Positions 1 through 13,075 of a DNA stretch of 64,000 nucleotides are shown here, piece by piece. A model generated the notes under the pieces. It was not told where the DNA came from, ran no database searches, and was given only the letters and a program-made list of their open reading frames with translations. The stretch comes from Triplophysa rosa (lineage: Eukaryota > Chordata > Actinopteri > Cypriniformes > Nemacheilidae), in NCBI RefSeq assembly GCF_024868665.1, contig NC_079913.1, forward strand, positions 7,332,819 through 7,396,818, written 5' to 3'. Every line of letters starts with the position of its first letter. Position 1 is the stretch's first letter. The position numbers were made by a program, and so were the translations under genes.

Positions 1-13
1 AGATTGGATAGAT

Positions 14-65
14 AGAGAGAGAGAGAGACAGAGAGAGAGAGCATAAAAGAGAGTGAGAGAGAAAG
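14..65. repeat. GA-rich microsatellite
   Basis: Interrupted (GA)n run with several substitutions, a common vertebrate simple repeat. No function is visible. Confidence 0.85.
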
Positions 66-1120
66 GAAGCAGGTAGGACCAGAGCCATTGAGAGAGAGAG
101 TTCTGCCAACGGAAGTCCAAAACGCTGGAGCGTCACGTGCTTCATGGAAGCTTCCTATGGAAGTTGTATTTTGAGGGATGTTCCTTTTACAAAGACAGCT
201 TAGTTATACTTCATTAAAGGTACTTTGGCTAAATTCCAAGGCAGAACTTGTTGCAGAGTCCCAGAATGCATTGCAACAAGCTTATTGAAAATGTCATTTT
301 AATATGGTCGATGAGGCAAGGGATATTGTGAAGAATGGAAAGAGAAATGTTGATGTCTGACATCACAACAACACAAAAATCAACAGTGAATTAAGACTTT
401 AATTCGCTTGACTCCTTATTCCAACAAGCTCGTCTCGGGAATCAGCCGCTATTGATATTTGTGTCTCATGGCCCTGACTTATTTTCCATCCCCTGGGCAA
501 GAAATCTCACGTAACAAGTGACTGATAAAGGCAATTAAAGCGATTCTCCACCGAGGGCTTGTGTGTGATGTGTACACGCGTGTCTTTCTGTTCTGCTCAT
601 TGCCGTTTGTCAGGATTGCTGTGCCAGGGCTCAGCGCTACGCGGTTACAGAGGTTTCTTCAGTGGCAATCTCAAAGGGCTGTGAAATTTTAATGAATAAC
701 ATTGTCACGGCGCGAGAAAGATGCCGGTGGGCTGCCGAGGTGCCGCTTATATCCAGCGACCCATGAGGACACACAGACAGACACCTTCTGCCCACCGAGG
801 GTTTTATTGATGGCAGACTCGATTCTCTTGCTGTCAATTATATTGATTACTTGTGGATGAGTGGAGGTAATAAGGATTGGAACTCTTCATTTTTTGGGAC
901 CTGCCTCATAATGAGACTTACACAGTCATGGTTTTCTTATTAACCCTGTTTGCGAAGGACGGCACAGACACACACGTGGGCAACGGGAGAGGGAGGACGG
1001 GGATCTTGAATTTCTTTGTTTTGTGTTGATAAAACGTTTCGCTAAAATGATTTTGTTTGAAGTCAACATTATCTCTGTATTGTCAAACACAATGCGGTCT
1101 GTTCAACACAATCTCCAGGG

Positions 1121-1341
1121 AATTCGTAACTATTTTACGAGGTGGCTAATTCGTATGAATTCGTACAATATTATTTGTACGTTTTTAGTATGATTTGCTT
1201 TCGCGCCAGTGACGTTAGGTTTAGAGGTGGGATTAGGGGAGGAGCTTCAGTGTTGCTTCTTTTAGTAATCGTACGTTTTCGTACAATTCCCATTGTACGA
1301 ATTCATACGCATTAGCCACCTCGTAAAATAGTTACGTATTC
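1121..1341. mobile_element. Short non-autonomous DNA element with ~47-bp terminal inverted repeats
   Basis: The left end (AATTCGTAACTATTTTACGA and onward to about 1169) is the near-perfect reverse complement of the right end (about 1293-1341), with a single-copy core between them. No coding capacity. The structure is that of a MITE; I cannot name the family and see no clear target duplication. Confidence 0.8.
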
Positions 1342-1674
1342 TAGTGTGATCAGGTTGGTCTGTCGAATAATTTTTTCAGTAGAGAGTATCCGATATAATG
1401 TCATGTCAACATATTTGATAATATGAACTGAACTGAACTGAACAAGCTTTTGTTAAAAATCTTTTGTGCGAAAATTTTTTAATAGCTTTGTGTTAAAAGC
1501 ACAGTTGAACTCAGTAAGTGCGTGTTAAGTTATGGTCGACACACATTTTCATACACTGTTGTCCCCTCCTTTTTTCAGTATTTTCAGTAGCTATTCCTGT
1601 CAAAAAGCACCGAAATAAAGTTTACAAAATAGTTTTAAATGAAAATCACTTTCATTTTTTGTTTTTATGTCTAG

Positions 1675-1771
1675 GTGGAGCCGATGATAACCTGATCGAG
1701 GGAGGAGAGACCAAGTTCCTTTGTAAACCGGGGGCGAGAAACATCACGGTCATCTTTCAACCATTGCTCAG
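1675..1771 (+). CDS. exoc4: Exocyst complex component 4 (Sec8), window exon 1
   Basis: This 97-nt internal exon encodes an acidic/glycine stretch (about [15 protein letters not shown]) followed by [18 protein letters not shown], which matches my recollection of vertebrate EXOC4. EXOC4 is a subunit of the eight-protein exocyst, which tethers secretory vesicles to the plasma membrane before SNARE fusion. The exon begins at codon position 2 after a TAG acceptor and ends at CAG|gtaaat, leaving two bases of an Arg codon that the exon at 29263 completes. If the full protein is near 975 residues, this is about residue 478, the start of the C-terminal helical-rod half. The preceding exons, including the N-terminal Sec8 domain, are outside the window. 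Certain as to gene; boundaries rest on consensus splice sites and reading frame. Confidence 0.96.
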
Positions 1772-4642
1772 GTAAATTTTCACTTATGCACCCTCCACTG
1801 CTTCATCTTTCTCTTCCATCACTTCAAGTTTTCGTCCCCCTTTCCATATTTTTCCTGCCCGGCAGCCATTACCGCATCATTACGTGGCCCCCGCTATTGA
1901 TTTTGATTCGTCCTGACGGTATCAATTGAAGCGTTCCGTTTAGGCCCCGTTCGGCATTCAATTATCCTTTCAATCCCGTAATCTATTGGATCATCGGTCC
2001 AGCCCACTAATGCCCTGTCATATTACCGCTTTAATACAGAGACATATCCCAAGCATGGTCCTCCAGCCCGTGACGTGACCGGACTTCCCAATTCTCCTAT
2101 TGCTTGCAATTACATTTGAGCTGTGGTGCATTGATTTTCTGTAGTTTTTCCTCAAATGGCCACTGTCACTTTTGTTTTTGGATGGCTTGATGTTGTTTGG
2201 TCTTGGATGTAGCCTCCGCTCTCAGACTCTCAGTCTCTTTAAAGAGCTGTCGGTGTTAAAACGCGCCCTGTGGTGGGTGCGCGGCTTGCTTTGCTATACA
2301 ATTGGAGTTTGATTTTAAACAGAACACAACAATACTGATGTTTTCAGAGATATGTTGACTATTAAGTCTCTGAGTGTTAAACTGAAGTAAGTAATTTGGA
2401 TGTGAGATGTTTGTTTTCAAAGAAATCATATAAATGACCCAATGAAGAGAAAAGCATCTTTTGCCGGCTCATATTCTATCCCCATACATTCATCTAAATG
2501 AGCCTCAGTGCTCACAATACAGGTCATGAGCAATGCGACAGCAGCCACGGGACGGGCAGGGGCATCAGACAGCTGTCTGTCTGAGATGAATGGCAGGGGA
2601 TCATCGTTCAGACCGTACAGACAGCTCATCTGGTCCCCGCTGGGGTGACGGACCGAGCAAATAAATGCATGAATAAACGAGTGACTGCTCTCCACCTTTC
2701 GCCTGTTGCCACATAATGGCTGCTATCAGTCATTGTCTCCAGGAAGGAACCGAGTTGTTTGTCTTTGCATTCTTGGCGTCGGGGTTCACTTTTGTCCCTT
2801 AGTTTGTTGAGTTGAGTTGAATGTAATTTCCATAAATGGTAGTTTTGCTAAATAAGCACAATAATTTAAAGAAAAAAATGGGTAGTCTGTGGTTGGCACA
2901 TTCGCACAACTAAACTGATATTACATTTAAAACGAAATAAGTGCATGCCGCTCTCATATGGATCGAACTTCTCCAGTGCGGACCGATGCTGGAGTTTGTT
3001 TTATCAGTACCTAAACTTGCGTGGAGATCAATAACGCTTCTTAATGTGACTGCCAATCAATTCGGCTTGCAATTTGTGATCAATAGATGCTGTGGAAGAG
3101 GCTGACGTTGAAGATCTCAAAGGTGTGGAGTTGATGCTTTTTTTGATTGATGCTGGGCAGGAGCAGTCCGAGGGGATCGATATTCCCTTTGGGTTACTTC
3201 ACGCCGCCTTCAGATCCGCTCACTGTACGCTAATATATGGCCCAGGCTTCCACTGTACAGCACACGGGGCGAAAACACTTTGGCGAGTATCAAATCTCCA
3301 GTGATAGATCAATACCGTTGCTCCATAAAGACCTGTTTGTGTATGTGTGTGTTTATGTTTTTTTCATTGGCGGTTTATTGGAGGATGGTGGTGGACGGTT
3401 GCTTCCAGCGTCATGGATCACAGTCTAAAAGTATTTACTGCTTCTGTTTGCGTTAGTCACTTATTTGTTGTTGTTTTTTAAGTGTTTTTGGCCGTGGATG
3501 TGTATTGAATATGTTTTTGTATTTGCGGAGTGCCACAAACATTGCAGCGAGGGGAGACATAGCAGGTAGGAGGTAATTTAGTTTGAGTTGTGGGGCCTCA
3601 CGCTGACATTTGAGTGGTATTTAAACCGTCCTGCCCTGACTGATGTTGGCATTTTGAAAAGGGGGCACTCTGCAGCTTGCTGTAATTTCCCCCCATGTCT
3701 GCGTCCACCCTTGGCTGTGATTAGGGCTGCCAGGGCCCAGAGTCTGTGAGATCACACCCCTGCCAGAGAGCAGATGTTAGGGCTGTCGGCCTGGGGTGGG
3801 TGGACGGATGAGGTGAGCAGGCTGGAAAGTGGGATAATCTGTGATTATTATGGTGATGTTTTGTGGGGTTTTTTATGTGCATGAAGTCAAAATGAAATGG
3901 CATTCACAACCCTGATGTATTTACGAGTGAAACAATGTCAGAGGTGGACATTTATGAAAGAGTGGGACTTTATGCAATTCGTAAGGAATTGAGTAGGTCA
4001 AGGAAATTGAAAAGGTGTTTAAAGAGGCTTTTGGAACAGTACATGAGGCTAAAAGCAGGGTTGCCAAGTCTGTAGTTTTCCAATGGAATTGGGTACTTAT
4101 ATACTCTTGCCGCAGGTTAAAGGTGTAAAGAATTTTGTTCATCATTAGTCATTTTTAAAGTAAAATTAAGTTATTTATGAAACAGACTGTTATTACAGTA
4201 TGATTACTGCTGTACAGTGAATTCAACTAAGAAACTGTGTGTAATGCGTAATAGCGATTGTAAAAAAAAATGTTTTTTAGCATATGGCAAATTTTGAGTT
4301 TTGTTATTTGCCTCGCTTGGGCTAGTTTTGGTCTAGATTTGATAGGCCTTTATGCTGGTTTTGTTACGTAAATCTGGCAACCCTGGCTAAAGGTCAAGTT
4401 TACCCTCAAGAGCATTTCCCTCATCTTGACGCATTCCTAATGAAAAACTTTATTTTTCAAAAAACTAACATTATTTTCTATGATTACCCTATTCGATTAA
4501 AACAGCAATTTGTAACTTTTTCCTGTATATCGCCACCTCTGTTTGAAACTTAAAATTGCTGATTCATTTACGCACTTACAGTATCGTAACATCAGCTGAA
4601 TTGGAATTCTCTTTAAAGTTTTAAGTTACCCAGTGTTTTTTT
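1772..4642. other. Intronic stretch without recognised features
   Basis: Mostly single-copy-looking sequence of mixed composition. The parts at about 1860-2110 and 2450-2760 are more GC-balanced than the surrounding AT-rich DNA and could include conserved non-coding sequence, but nothing in the sequence alone proves it. Confidence 0.5.
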
Positions 4643-4646
4643 AAAG

Positions 4647-5384
4647 CGGAGGTAACACACATCTCATATAATCTTGAGTACCTATAGAGTAGTATTGCAT
4701 ACTTCATATCTCTGAAGAGTCTTTAGTTTAATCACATTTATAAAAGACAGATGATACAGCTCTACGATTATTTTTGAAAAAAGTCTAGGTTCTGGAGACG
4801 TGCACAGGGCTAATGCACGAGCACACAATACATCTTCGCATTATCCCTGCATAACTGTTGATTCACTATACGTTTGTGTTGTTTGCACATTATGCACGTA
4901 CTTGCCGATTGCCAATAAAACAGAGACATATGACTCAGTTTCACTTACCACGTGCGGTTCATGTCCGGCATCTTTTAGCGCTGGTACCGCTCTATCTATC
5001 AGTTTCAAACGATCTGCAAATCCAGCATTATATTCACCGTTTATATAACATTCATCACCCAAATGCCATAAAGAAACAAACACAGATGAACTTCCATAAC
5101 CCGAACGAAGCACATTGATGGGCTTACTCTTTCTCTCACTCTCGCTGGTTGACGTGTGAGCGTGCTTTTCTGGGAAAATTGTCCAATAAGGGACTACGAA
5201 CCCTCGTTACTAAACGGGAATTCATGTTCGAAAAAAACTTTCCTGCGGAGTGTATCGAGCACAGAAATACTACATCATGTGTCCAACTCGTTTTTTGACA
5301 AGTTGACCTTGTTAGGCATAAGAAGCCAGCATGTTTAACATTGTAAAGAATTCATAATGCATGAAATAGCATGTTACCCCCGCT
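4647..5384 (-). mobile_element. TTAA-inserting DNA element, copy 1 (~738 bp)
   Basis: It is flanked by TTAA on both sides (4643-4646 and 5385-5388), with imperfect termini (AGCGGAGGTAACA at left; the reverse complement of the right end reads AGCGGGGGTAACA). A second copy lies at 51034-51748. On the minus strand a frame covering about 4841-5113 includes HLGDECYINGEYNAGF and VPALKDAGHEPH, and a gtaagt donor-like site follows the HEPH-encoding part. TTAA duplication is typical of piggyBac and Kolobok superfamilies. No complete transposase is present, so this is non-autonomous or decayed. Confidence 0.8.
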
Positions 5385-5388
5385 TTAA

Positions 5389-7006
5389 AGTTACCAGTTT
5401 TAACGCTGTACTTGTTCAGTAACAGATTTTTTAAACCTTTTATTTTTAACCCAAAAATATGAATTGTTCACTATTGCTTACAGCAGTCAACTATCTTATT
5501 GGGCTGGTGGATAACACAAACAAATATCATTTTCAGAGACCAATAAATCATGACTTCATGTTGTTGTTAATGTTCGAGCGTGTGCGCTTGCATTTGTAGG
5601 TGATGTGCAGTGGGTGTCAACAAGCTGACACGTACAAATACATACACGTTTACATTGCTCGTGTCAAGCATCTAAACGCTCTATATCTGTAAATGTGTCT
5701 ATTCTCACATGCTCACATTACTCCTGTTCTCTCTTTACTTCCCTTTGCTCTCCTGTATTTCTCCGTCAGTTTCAAGCACAGCACACATCGATAGATAAAA
5801 TTGTAGGTAATTGTTTAAAAAATGAGTTGCAGCACTTTTATTTTAGCTAGACATCTTTTTTCCTATCTTCGCTCTTTCTCACTCGCTCAGAAACACACAC
5901 AAGGTATCAATTTCTTGAAAGGGATGGCAAAAAGCAATTCTGCACATCATAGAGGTGGCTATTTGAGAAGTGTCAAAACTTTCAGAGTTATTGATGCCTG
6001 TGGCCAATTTCCTAGACAATTCTGTAACTAGCAGATTTTTAAAAGTGAAAGAAGTCACTGGTGATGTAAAATGAAGACATTTCTCTAACACCGTATCACT
6101 TTGACTGTTTAGGACCACATATGTAAATGTTACATTGTGTTTAGCATGTTGGGTACATTTGTTTAAAAATCTATGTTTTCAACAATGATGGCTGTTTCTC
6201 AATAGAAATTAATGATAAAAAGTGTATTTTTAAATATATGAACCCTATTAGTACTATTCTTTTTTTATTCTATTCTATTTTATTATTTTTATGACATGTC
6301 CCTTGATTGACTAATAAGAAGGATTGACACATTTGAACCGAATTGCACGTTCATTAGGTTTTATAAGGTTTGTCTGGTTCTTTTATTTGTATGTAGACAA
6401 TCTCTTTGCATTGTTCTGAATTCTGTTAGCACTTTTGCAAAAACTGCAACAACAAACCAGAGCAAGAACTTCATTATGCTCGAGTAAACACAAGCTGAGA
6501 ATGAAACACATCTGTATGGACCAGAAGCCGTAAGGAAGAGCTTAGAGTTTCCTTATATCAAAACCTTATTTCTGGTTAATGCCTGGTCAGTATTGCACAG
6601 TTGGTTTATGTAATACGCTAAAGTTAGAGTTATTCTTCGGAAAATATCTGCCAGATGGTGCCACACCAGCCTCCTACGCCAAACTCTGGCATATTCTTAT
6701 CTTTGCAAGGTGATAAAGAAAGATGTTTAACAGTAGTTAAACTGTTCTGCCATTTGCACGTTATCACAGTTGGATAAAACAGCGTTTGCCAATCAGATGA
6801 CAGCGATGAAAAGTGAGGGTGTGCTGATAATTTTAAGTGGCTGCTATCCCACAACTATCAGTAATGTCTTTTAGTCTCACTTGGTTGAAATGTGCGCTGA
6901 CAGAAGAGCAGAGCAGAACTTCTCTCTTATCAAAGCTCCCTGTTTCTGTGCTCTTCTACTACAATCGCTGTCTTCCCAGTCTTCCTTGTGTAGGAAGACA
7001 ATGCCA
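5389..7006. other. Intronic stretch without recognised features
   Basis: AT-rich sequence with short T- and A-runs; no gene, RNA or well-bounded element seen. Confidence 0.5.
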
Positions 7007-7127
7007 TGGATAGATGAATGCATGAGTGAGTGGATAGATTAATGATAAAATGGATGAGTGGGTGGGTGTGTGGATGGATGAATGAATGAGTGGGTGCACA
7101 GATGGATGGATGAAAGAATCGATGGAT
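7007..7127. repeat. Degenerate ATGG/ATGA tetranucleotide repeat
   Basis: Tandem GATGGATGAATG-like units with GTGG interruptions; simple repeat. Confidence 0.85.
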
Positions 7128-7299
7128 CAAGGAGGTCTGTAATACGTGGAGAACTCATTCATCTGCATGGCAGTTGTTTGAAATCTTCCAACTTTGCTCA
7201 TGGGTATTGCAGCCAATCATCTGTGACTTTCCTGTTTTACTGAAGCAGATTCAAATTTAGTTTTGGTAAGTCCATTTTTATTACACAGTGTCTATAAAA

Positions 7300-7745
7300 T
7301 TAAAAAATCAGCATTTAAAACTCGCTAAAAAAATTTACTGAATTTTTCAGGTTTTTTTTTTACAGATTTTCAACGTATAATGTTAAAAACTGAATTTTCT
7401 GTTTTTTTTTCAGATGATTCATGTATTTTTTTTAAATACACTCAAAAAAATGTAAAATTACAGAAAAACACTGCAAATTTACAAGAAAAACGGGAAAAAC
7501 TGTTATTTTACAGTTTATTTCTGGCGCCCCATCTGCACCCAAGCTGCCAGAAAATTTCTGGTTTTAACAGGATTTTTTTTACAGTTTATTTTTTAAAATA
7601 TGGTCAAAAACCGTAAAGTTTCAGAAAAAGACCACAATCCTTATATCCTGTAATTTTACAGGAAAAGTGTTATTTTACTGTATATATCCATCGCTCCAGC
7701 TGACAGAAAATTTATGTTCTATTTACGGAATTTTTTTTACAGTGA
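7300..7745. repeat. T/A-run dispersed repeat with two related units
   Basis: Two units resemble each other: both contain a TGTTATTTTAC block, a central C-rich piece near CATC or CCAGCTGCCAG, then CAGAAAATTT and a long T-run ending in ACAG (about 7495-7585 and 7665-7745). A looser relative appears near 32870-33000. Family unknown. Confidence 0.55.
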
Positions 7746-10023
7746 AGACTTTCTCCAGAATTCTCCACATTCCTCCTTTCATTCTGTCTGGCTGGTTCAT
7801 ACATCATGAACATCATTCATCATTTCAGCCCTTTTTTGTTGACAATGATCAGTGCCCCAGATTTTGTTTTGCTGTCTCATTCCTTTATAAATGCTGTATT
7901 TATGAATCCGAAAGGACAGAAGATGCACTAAACTCCAGCCTCAGCACAATTATCAGTGCCATCTGATTCGAGAGGGCTGTAGAGGATTTGTTTAGCCTCA
8001 GTTCTGGTTTTTGTCAGGCTATAATAATCTTCTGTCAGTCGCTTTCGATGTGCAACAAACATTTTTCACATAAATGTGTCTTTCTCGCTCTCTCTCTGTC
8101 TCTTTCTCCCTTTCCTCTGTGTTGACAGAGATTAGGGGTGAGCCATCGATCCTCTGCGTGTATGTGAGCTTTGTAGCGTCTCAAGCTGATTCGGTGTCCT
8201 CTCGGAACGGAAAGGACAATCGGATCCAGCACATTTACTCTCGACAGACCACCACAGTTTCGGTTAAGAGATAAAACAACTTGCGTATTTTTAGGAAGAG
8301 GGCTTTTTAGAAAACCGCGCAAGCCCACTTCAGTTAGTTGTCGCTTTGGACCCGGTTGGATCGTAAGCTTCAGAAATGTATAAACTTAAATAAAAAAAAA
8401 TGCTCCGTATTCCTCTCCAAACACATTTAAATTGAACTTGATTTATTTTGAATTGATTTTTATGATAAAAATCCCCAACGATATTTGTGAACATAGTCTG
8501 CCTTACATCAGTATGTTCACCATGGCAGCTCCATGTGCATTTGTTCAAATCCGGCATACATTAAAATTCCACATGAGCATCTGAGCTTTAACACAATCCT
8601 TTGCCTGCGCCTATTCCTTCTTTATTTAAATCTTTTCTCATGTATCCTGGGATTTTCTTGGGTAAATAACCACACTCCCGCACATATCGCTCTGCATTAT
8701 ACATCAGAGAGAGAGAACACCGAATTGGAAGCAGATACATTTTTTCTCGGTAAAGGTTAGAAAGCAGGCGGTGGGAGCAGCGCGACTATTTGTTTTGCAC
8801 TGCATTGATGGACGTCCGTGCTTATGAAGGGGAGGGGGGTGAATCGCTGCTGTGCTGTCTTCCTCTCATATACGCTGTGGCTTTATCTCGCAGATGCCCT
8901 TTATCTCTCTCCTCTCCGCTGTGTTCCATGCATAAGTAAATACTAAAGAACACAGTATTGAACAAAAGAGTCACTGTGAAAGTGCCACTTCAGCAAGTTG
9001 TCTGCATGTCTTTGTAACTTCGGATTTAATAAAGCTGTACAGTGGCCTGAGAGTTTGTTTTAAATTTGATGGGCCAAAATGGGTATAAGCCCTGTTTTTT
9101 ATTAGAAAAGGTGAATAATTCCTTTTTAATTTAAGTTTGTGAGTTAAAAGGTGTTGTGTATTGCCACAGCTACAGCTACACTTTCTGTTGAAAGTATATT
9201 TTCTGTCACAGTCAAACAAAGGTACATTGGCAAGCTCTGAAATGACATACAGTAGATGCATTATGGGGGATTGGTTTTGTCGTGTTTTTCTGTACCACCG
9301 GGATATGTTTGGTGGTTTCCTAATTTCTTTTGATTTTTTATGTAAAAGTATACTACCTTGCTATTCTTACTTTTTGAGCATATAGAATCTCTATTATGCT
9401 TAGTATGTACTGGGTGCTGTATTTTAAGTCTTGTTTTCTGAAAATTATTCAAAAATCTAAATGAATTTAATTTATGCTCAAAAAAAGAAAAAGTAGCTGC
9501 CAGCGGGGTAAGAAAAATAAACTTAAATTAAGGTTTACCATTTATTAGGTACTTAATTCAAGTTTATTTATTTTTTCTTATGCCACTGACAGATATACTG
9601 TCATATAGGTCATTTTGCTTCTCAAGTAAATGTTTCTTGATTTAATAATTTTTAAATAGATAAGTATACTAAGAAAATAATTTTTATCGCAGTGTTGACA
9701 CTTAATTTCATTCATTTCTCATGATTTGTCATGATTGATACCAAATTAGTGTCAATCATGAATTTTTTTTCATTTTATTCTGATTGCCTAAAGTTTGCAC
9801 ATTTCTGCACAGACTGGACGACACTTGCATAATTAAATCTGCAATGTAATGGGAGTCATGTGACAACAATGTAGCATACTTTTTGAATAGATGTGTAAAT
9901 GTTTATTTTACCTGCTGGTAGTATATGTTACAGTATATTTGGATATCGTTGCTGTCCTTCAGAAACCTTGTATGTCCAAATTCGCTGTTTTTCAGGAAAT
10001 GAATAAAAAAACACTTTACTTTT
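7746..10023. other. Intronic stretch, mostly unrecognised
   Basis: It includes an imperfect inverted repeat at about 9493-9592 (GGTAAGAAAAATAAACTT against its complement AAGTTTATTTATTTTTTCTTA), probably a decayed short DNA element. The rest is AT-rich with no gene signal. Confidence 0.5.
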
Positions 10024-10797
10024 AGAGCTGGGAGTAAACGATTATTTATTAAACGATTAATCTGGCGATTATTTTATCGATTAGTCGACTAATCTAACGA
10101 CTGTTTGGACGATTAATCTAACGATTATTTTTCTGTTGCTCGATTAACAAAAACCATAATGTATCTCAAATAAATACCAAAAAAATCTATATCAATATCA
10201 AAAATCAATCTACTAATTGATCAATAGTGATCAAATCAATCTAATAATGATCAAAAATCAATCTACTCTTAACCTCATTGCAGTGCTATGCTATGATTAG
10301 TTTATTTGAATGCTAACGTGGCTATCTAGCAGCTGTGCACTTTGGTGGTGCTAGGCTAACCAAGTAACCAATGCATCTTAGCTCTCTGTGCAGTTTGTTC
10401 GTGCTAGGTTAGTAGCTAACGTCAGCTACTCTAGATAGCTGTGTTCTGCAGCCGTAAGCTAGCTTCCATTCAAGCCAACATTAGATGATAGCTAACGTTA
10501 GCTAAACACAGCTGTCTAGGCGCCAGTAGCTACCTAGCATGAACAAACTGCACGGAGAGCTAAGATAGTTAGCTAGCACCACCGAAGTGCGCAGAGCTCA
10601 AGCTACACAACACACTACTGTTTTTTTAGGATTTTTTATTTTATTGGGGCTTTGTTCGGAATTATGTGAGGAGGTTGCTGTTTCGTCCTCCATTCTGCAA
10701 TGTTTTGGTCTCCCACGTGTGTGTGGCGAGCTGTGGCGAGGCGTCAACGCAAAAATATGACATCGACGTCATCGACGCGTCGCTACAGGCCTACAGT
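10024..10797. mobile_element. Probable DNA transposon remnant with internal long hairpin
   Basis: The left part (10024-10160) is a run of CGATTAATC/CGATTATTT units typical of a common fish repeat; the right part ends in CATCGACGTCATCGACGCGT. Between them, 10331-10597 is a long imperfect palindrome in which an arm with CTCTCTGTGCAGTTTGTTCG reappears inverted as a block ending GCACGGAGAG. I cannot assign a superfamily or define the termini exactly. Confidence 0.6.
10331..10597. repeat. Long imperfect inverted repeat
   Basis: The outer pair AGCTGTGCACTTTGGTGGTG (10331 on) is complementary to CACCACCGAAGTGCGCAGAG (10577 on), and the inner pair around CAGTTTGTTCGTGCTAGGT is complementary to ACCTAGCATGAACAAACTG. 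The centre is AGCTAACGTTAGCT-rich. Transcribed, it would form a hairpin of roughly 100-bp arms. Confidence 0.75.
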
Positions 10798-12360
10798 ATG
10801 TACTTTAAAAATGATTAAACTCTTTTTAATACTTTTATTGGTTTGATATGTGCAAAACCCAGTGACAATCACAAAGGGTGACTAATAATAATGATTTATG
10901 ACAAAAAAAACCTCACTTATGGTATCAAGTGTGACTGTGTCTGGGCAGCACAAAAAAGTTTTGTTCAAAAGGAAGCTGCTAGAATTGCCCATATTGTCTC
11001 TACGCGATAGCCTGGAAAAGTGTGGATAGAGAATTAGAAAGCCTTTGTCAAGGTGAGGGCCTGAGGTCCTTTAAAGATTGGATGTAATACAAATGTCTTT
11101 GTATGGCAGCTTCTATAGAGGTTCATGTTATTTTACTGTATATACACACCCTTATATGTGTTATTTCGAAGCCCTATGCATTAATAGAATGTTGCTGCTT
11201 TAATAGCTTTTCATGGCTTTTTTTGCAAATGTGTTGTTGTTGGTGTTGACACAAGCCTGCGGGGGTTTGCTGTCGTTCAGACACAAGTGCTTCAGAGAGG
11301 TCATATGTTTGCGGTGGCTGATAGGACCTTGCTTTGTTCAATTTCATCTTAAAGATGTTCATCTAGAGTATGCATTTGGTTTTTCCATACTAGACACTAG
11401 AAGTCATACAGGTAGGGCAGTCTACGTGTTTTTAGCTATGTTGTGTACATCCACTTTTTCGTCTTCGCTTTTCCCACATGAAGCCCTGCGATGAGACCCC
11501 CACATCCTCACCTCATCTGTCAAAGGCCGGCCACGGCGCACACACTCGGGGATGAAAAAGGACCAGTGTCGTGAAGATCTTAGAAAGCCCATGAATCCTC
11601 TTCGGCGCTTCATTAAAGATGCAACGCCAGCCCAGTAGCCTCCCTAATGCAGTGATAGTCATCACTACAGCCAGGAATAGCCTCACCTAGCTACATTCAC
11701 CTGGCTATGCATTAAACATGCATCATTTCTATTTCTCTCTCTCGGGCCAGACATACAGTTACAATAATGGCCAAAGACCATCATATAAGCGCGGTGTCCC
11801 TACCAACAACCTTTGACCCTAGAAGAGCACTGCTATCCCTCCGGTTGTCAAGTGAGACGGCAGTCACTGCACCGCTGGACAGCGGCCCATTAATAACGGT
11901 AGTGGGCACTCCTACACACTCTGATATACCATAATAATGAAAGCAGCTCCTCTCACCTCTATGCATTTCATTTTAGCCTCCACAGACTAGATTATGGCCC
12001 AGATGGGAATCAGATGAATTATAGAAGACGGTTTGGACTGGATTTGCAAGTCTTTGGCAGGCTCTAGTGTCTCTTTCTCCTTTATTTGAATCTGTTTTTT
12101 TTCCTCCGTGTCACCTGCCAGTCACCTTTGACCTTTTGTGTAGATGTGACCCTAGCAAGGTTATGGGATCTTTTGCAATATTTCTATTTTTCTTTAACAA
12201 TTTCCACACACTCTCTGACCTTTTGGTTGCTTTTTTGTTGGTTGCATCATTATTTTTTTTTAGAGGACTTGGTGTAGAGTTGTGTAAGCATCTGTGTTTT
12301 AGACTTGAGATAAATAAATAGATACGTCTATCTATTGTCTGTCTAAATAGATATGTAACA
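10798..12360. other. Intronic stretch without recognised features
   Basis: Mixed composition. 11440-11990 is comparatively GC-balanced and free of recognised repeats, so it is one of the better places to look for conserved non-coding sequence. No coding exon is recognised. Confidence 0.45.
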
Positions 12361-12499
12361 ATTCAGGCCATTTTCCATCGATTTTCTCTGTGCAGCCTTT
12401 TGATACAGGCATTATCCGATTTCTAGAGCGTGTACTTAACATTTGAAACCTGCTACCCGACCTGAGCTCGGCTGCCTGGGTTTGGGGTAGTTTTCAATG

Positions 12500-12730
12500 T
12501 GCATCAGAGCTATTATATTTTATTTTATTGTAGTTTTATTAATATTCTGAATTGGCTTTTATTTTTATAGATTTTTTCGTGTTCATTTTAGTTTTTTCAA
12601 TTTTGTCATGGTCTTTTCTAATGTAATTATTTATTATATTGCTATGCTCAGCTTAAACTTACTTCAGTGTATTGCTAAGGCAACATTTCCAATTTTTCTT
12701 TTAGGTTAAGTTTTTATAATAATATTTAGG
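12500..12730. repeat. AT-rich dispersed repeat
   Basis: A TTTTATTTTAGTTTT-type tract is followed by a GGCAACATTTCCAATTTTTC block. A recognisably related block (CAGGCAACATTTCAATTTTT) lies at about 39520-39560, so this is a dispersed family. Boundaries are uncertain. Confidence 0.55.
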
Positions 12731-12769
12731 CTGGGATTTTGTATTATGAAGGAATGGACTCTGATGTCT

Positions 12770-13075
12770 TGCCATATCTTCTCAAACCTCGTCAGACATA
12801 AAAGAAAAGGCTCAGAGCTGTTTTTCATGCAAATGGAGGTTGCAGAAAGTTTTGAATACAAGGGTGCCAATAATTGTGACCAGGGTGTATAAGAGACTTT
12901 TTTTTTACATAATGTGGTATTCCCCCCACTTCAAATTGTTTTACTTTAATGAAATGTTGGAATTTTGTAGATTTGTTTGTATAAAAGAACAAAAGAAGAA
13001 ACAATGCAGATTTAATTTTATAGCCTCCTTTGCTCATATTTACCAAGGGTGCCAATAATAGTGGAGGGCACTGTA
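12770..13075 (+). mobile_element. 3' end of a Tc1/mariner-like transposon
   Basis: The piece ends with GGGTGCCAATAATAGTGGAG followed by GGCACTGTA, the terminal repeat style of zebrafish Tc1/mariner elements. An earlier GGGTGCCAATAATTGTGACC block lies at 12861-12880. The transposase region and the left terminus are missing, so this is a 5'-truncated fragment. Family assignment is from memory. Confidence 0.75.

Larger units (their letters stand above)
1..1674 (+). other. exoc4: 3' part of an upstream exoc4 intron
   Basis: Intronic sequence before the first exon seen here; the 5' end of this intron is outside the window. It starts with a GA-rich simple repeat, holds a 221-bp inverted-repeat element (1121-1341) and a short GAACT tandem near 1425-1443. 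The acceptor is a T-rich tract followed by TAG at 1672-1674. No other gene or RNA is recognised in it. Confidence 0.8.
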
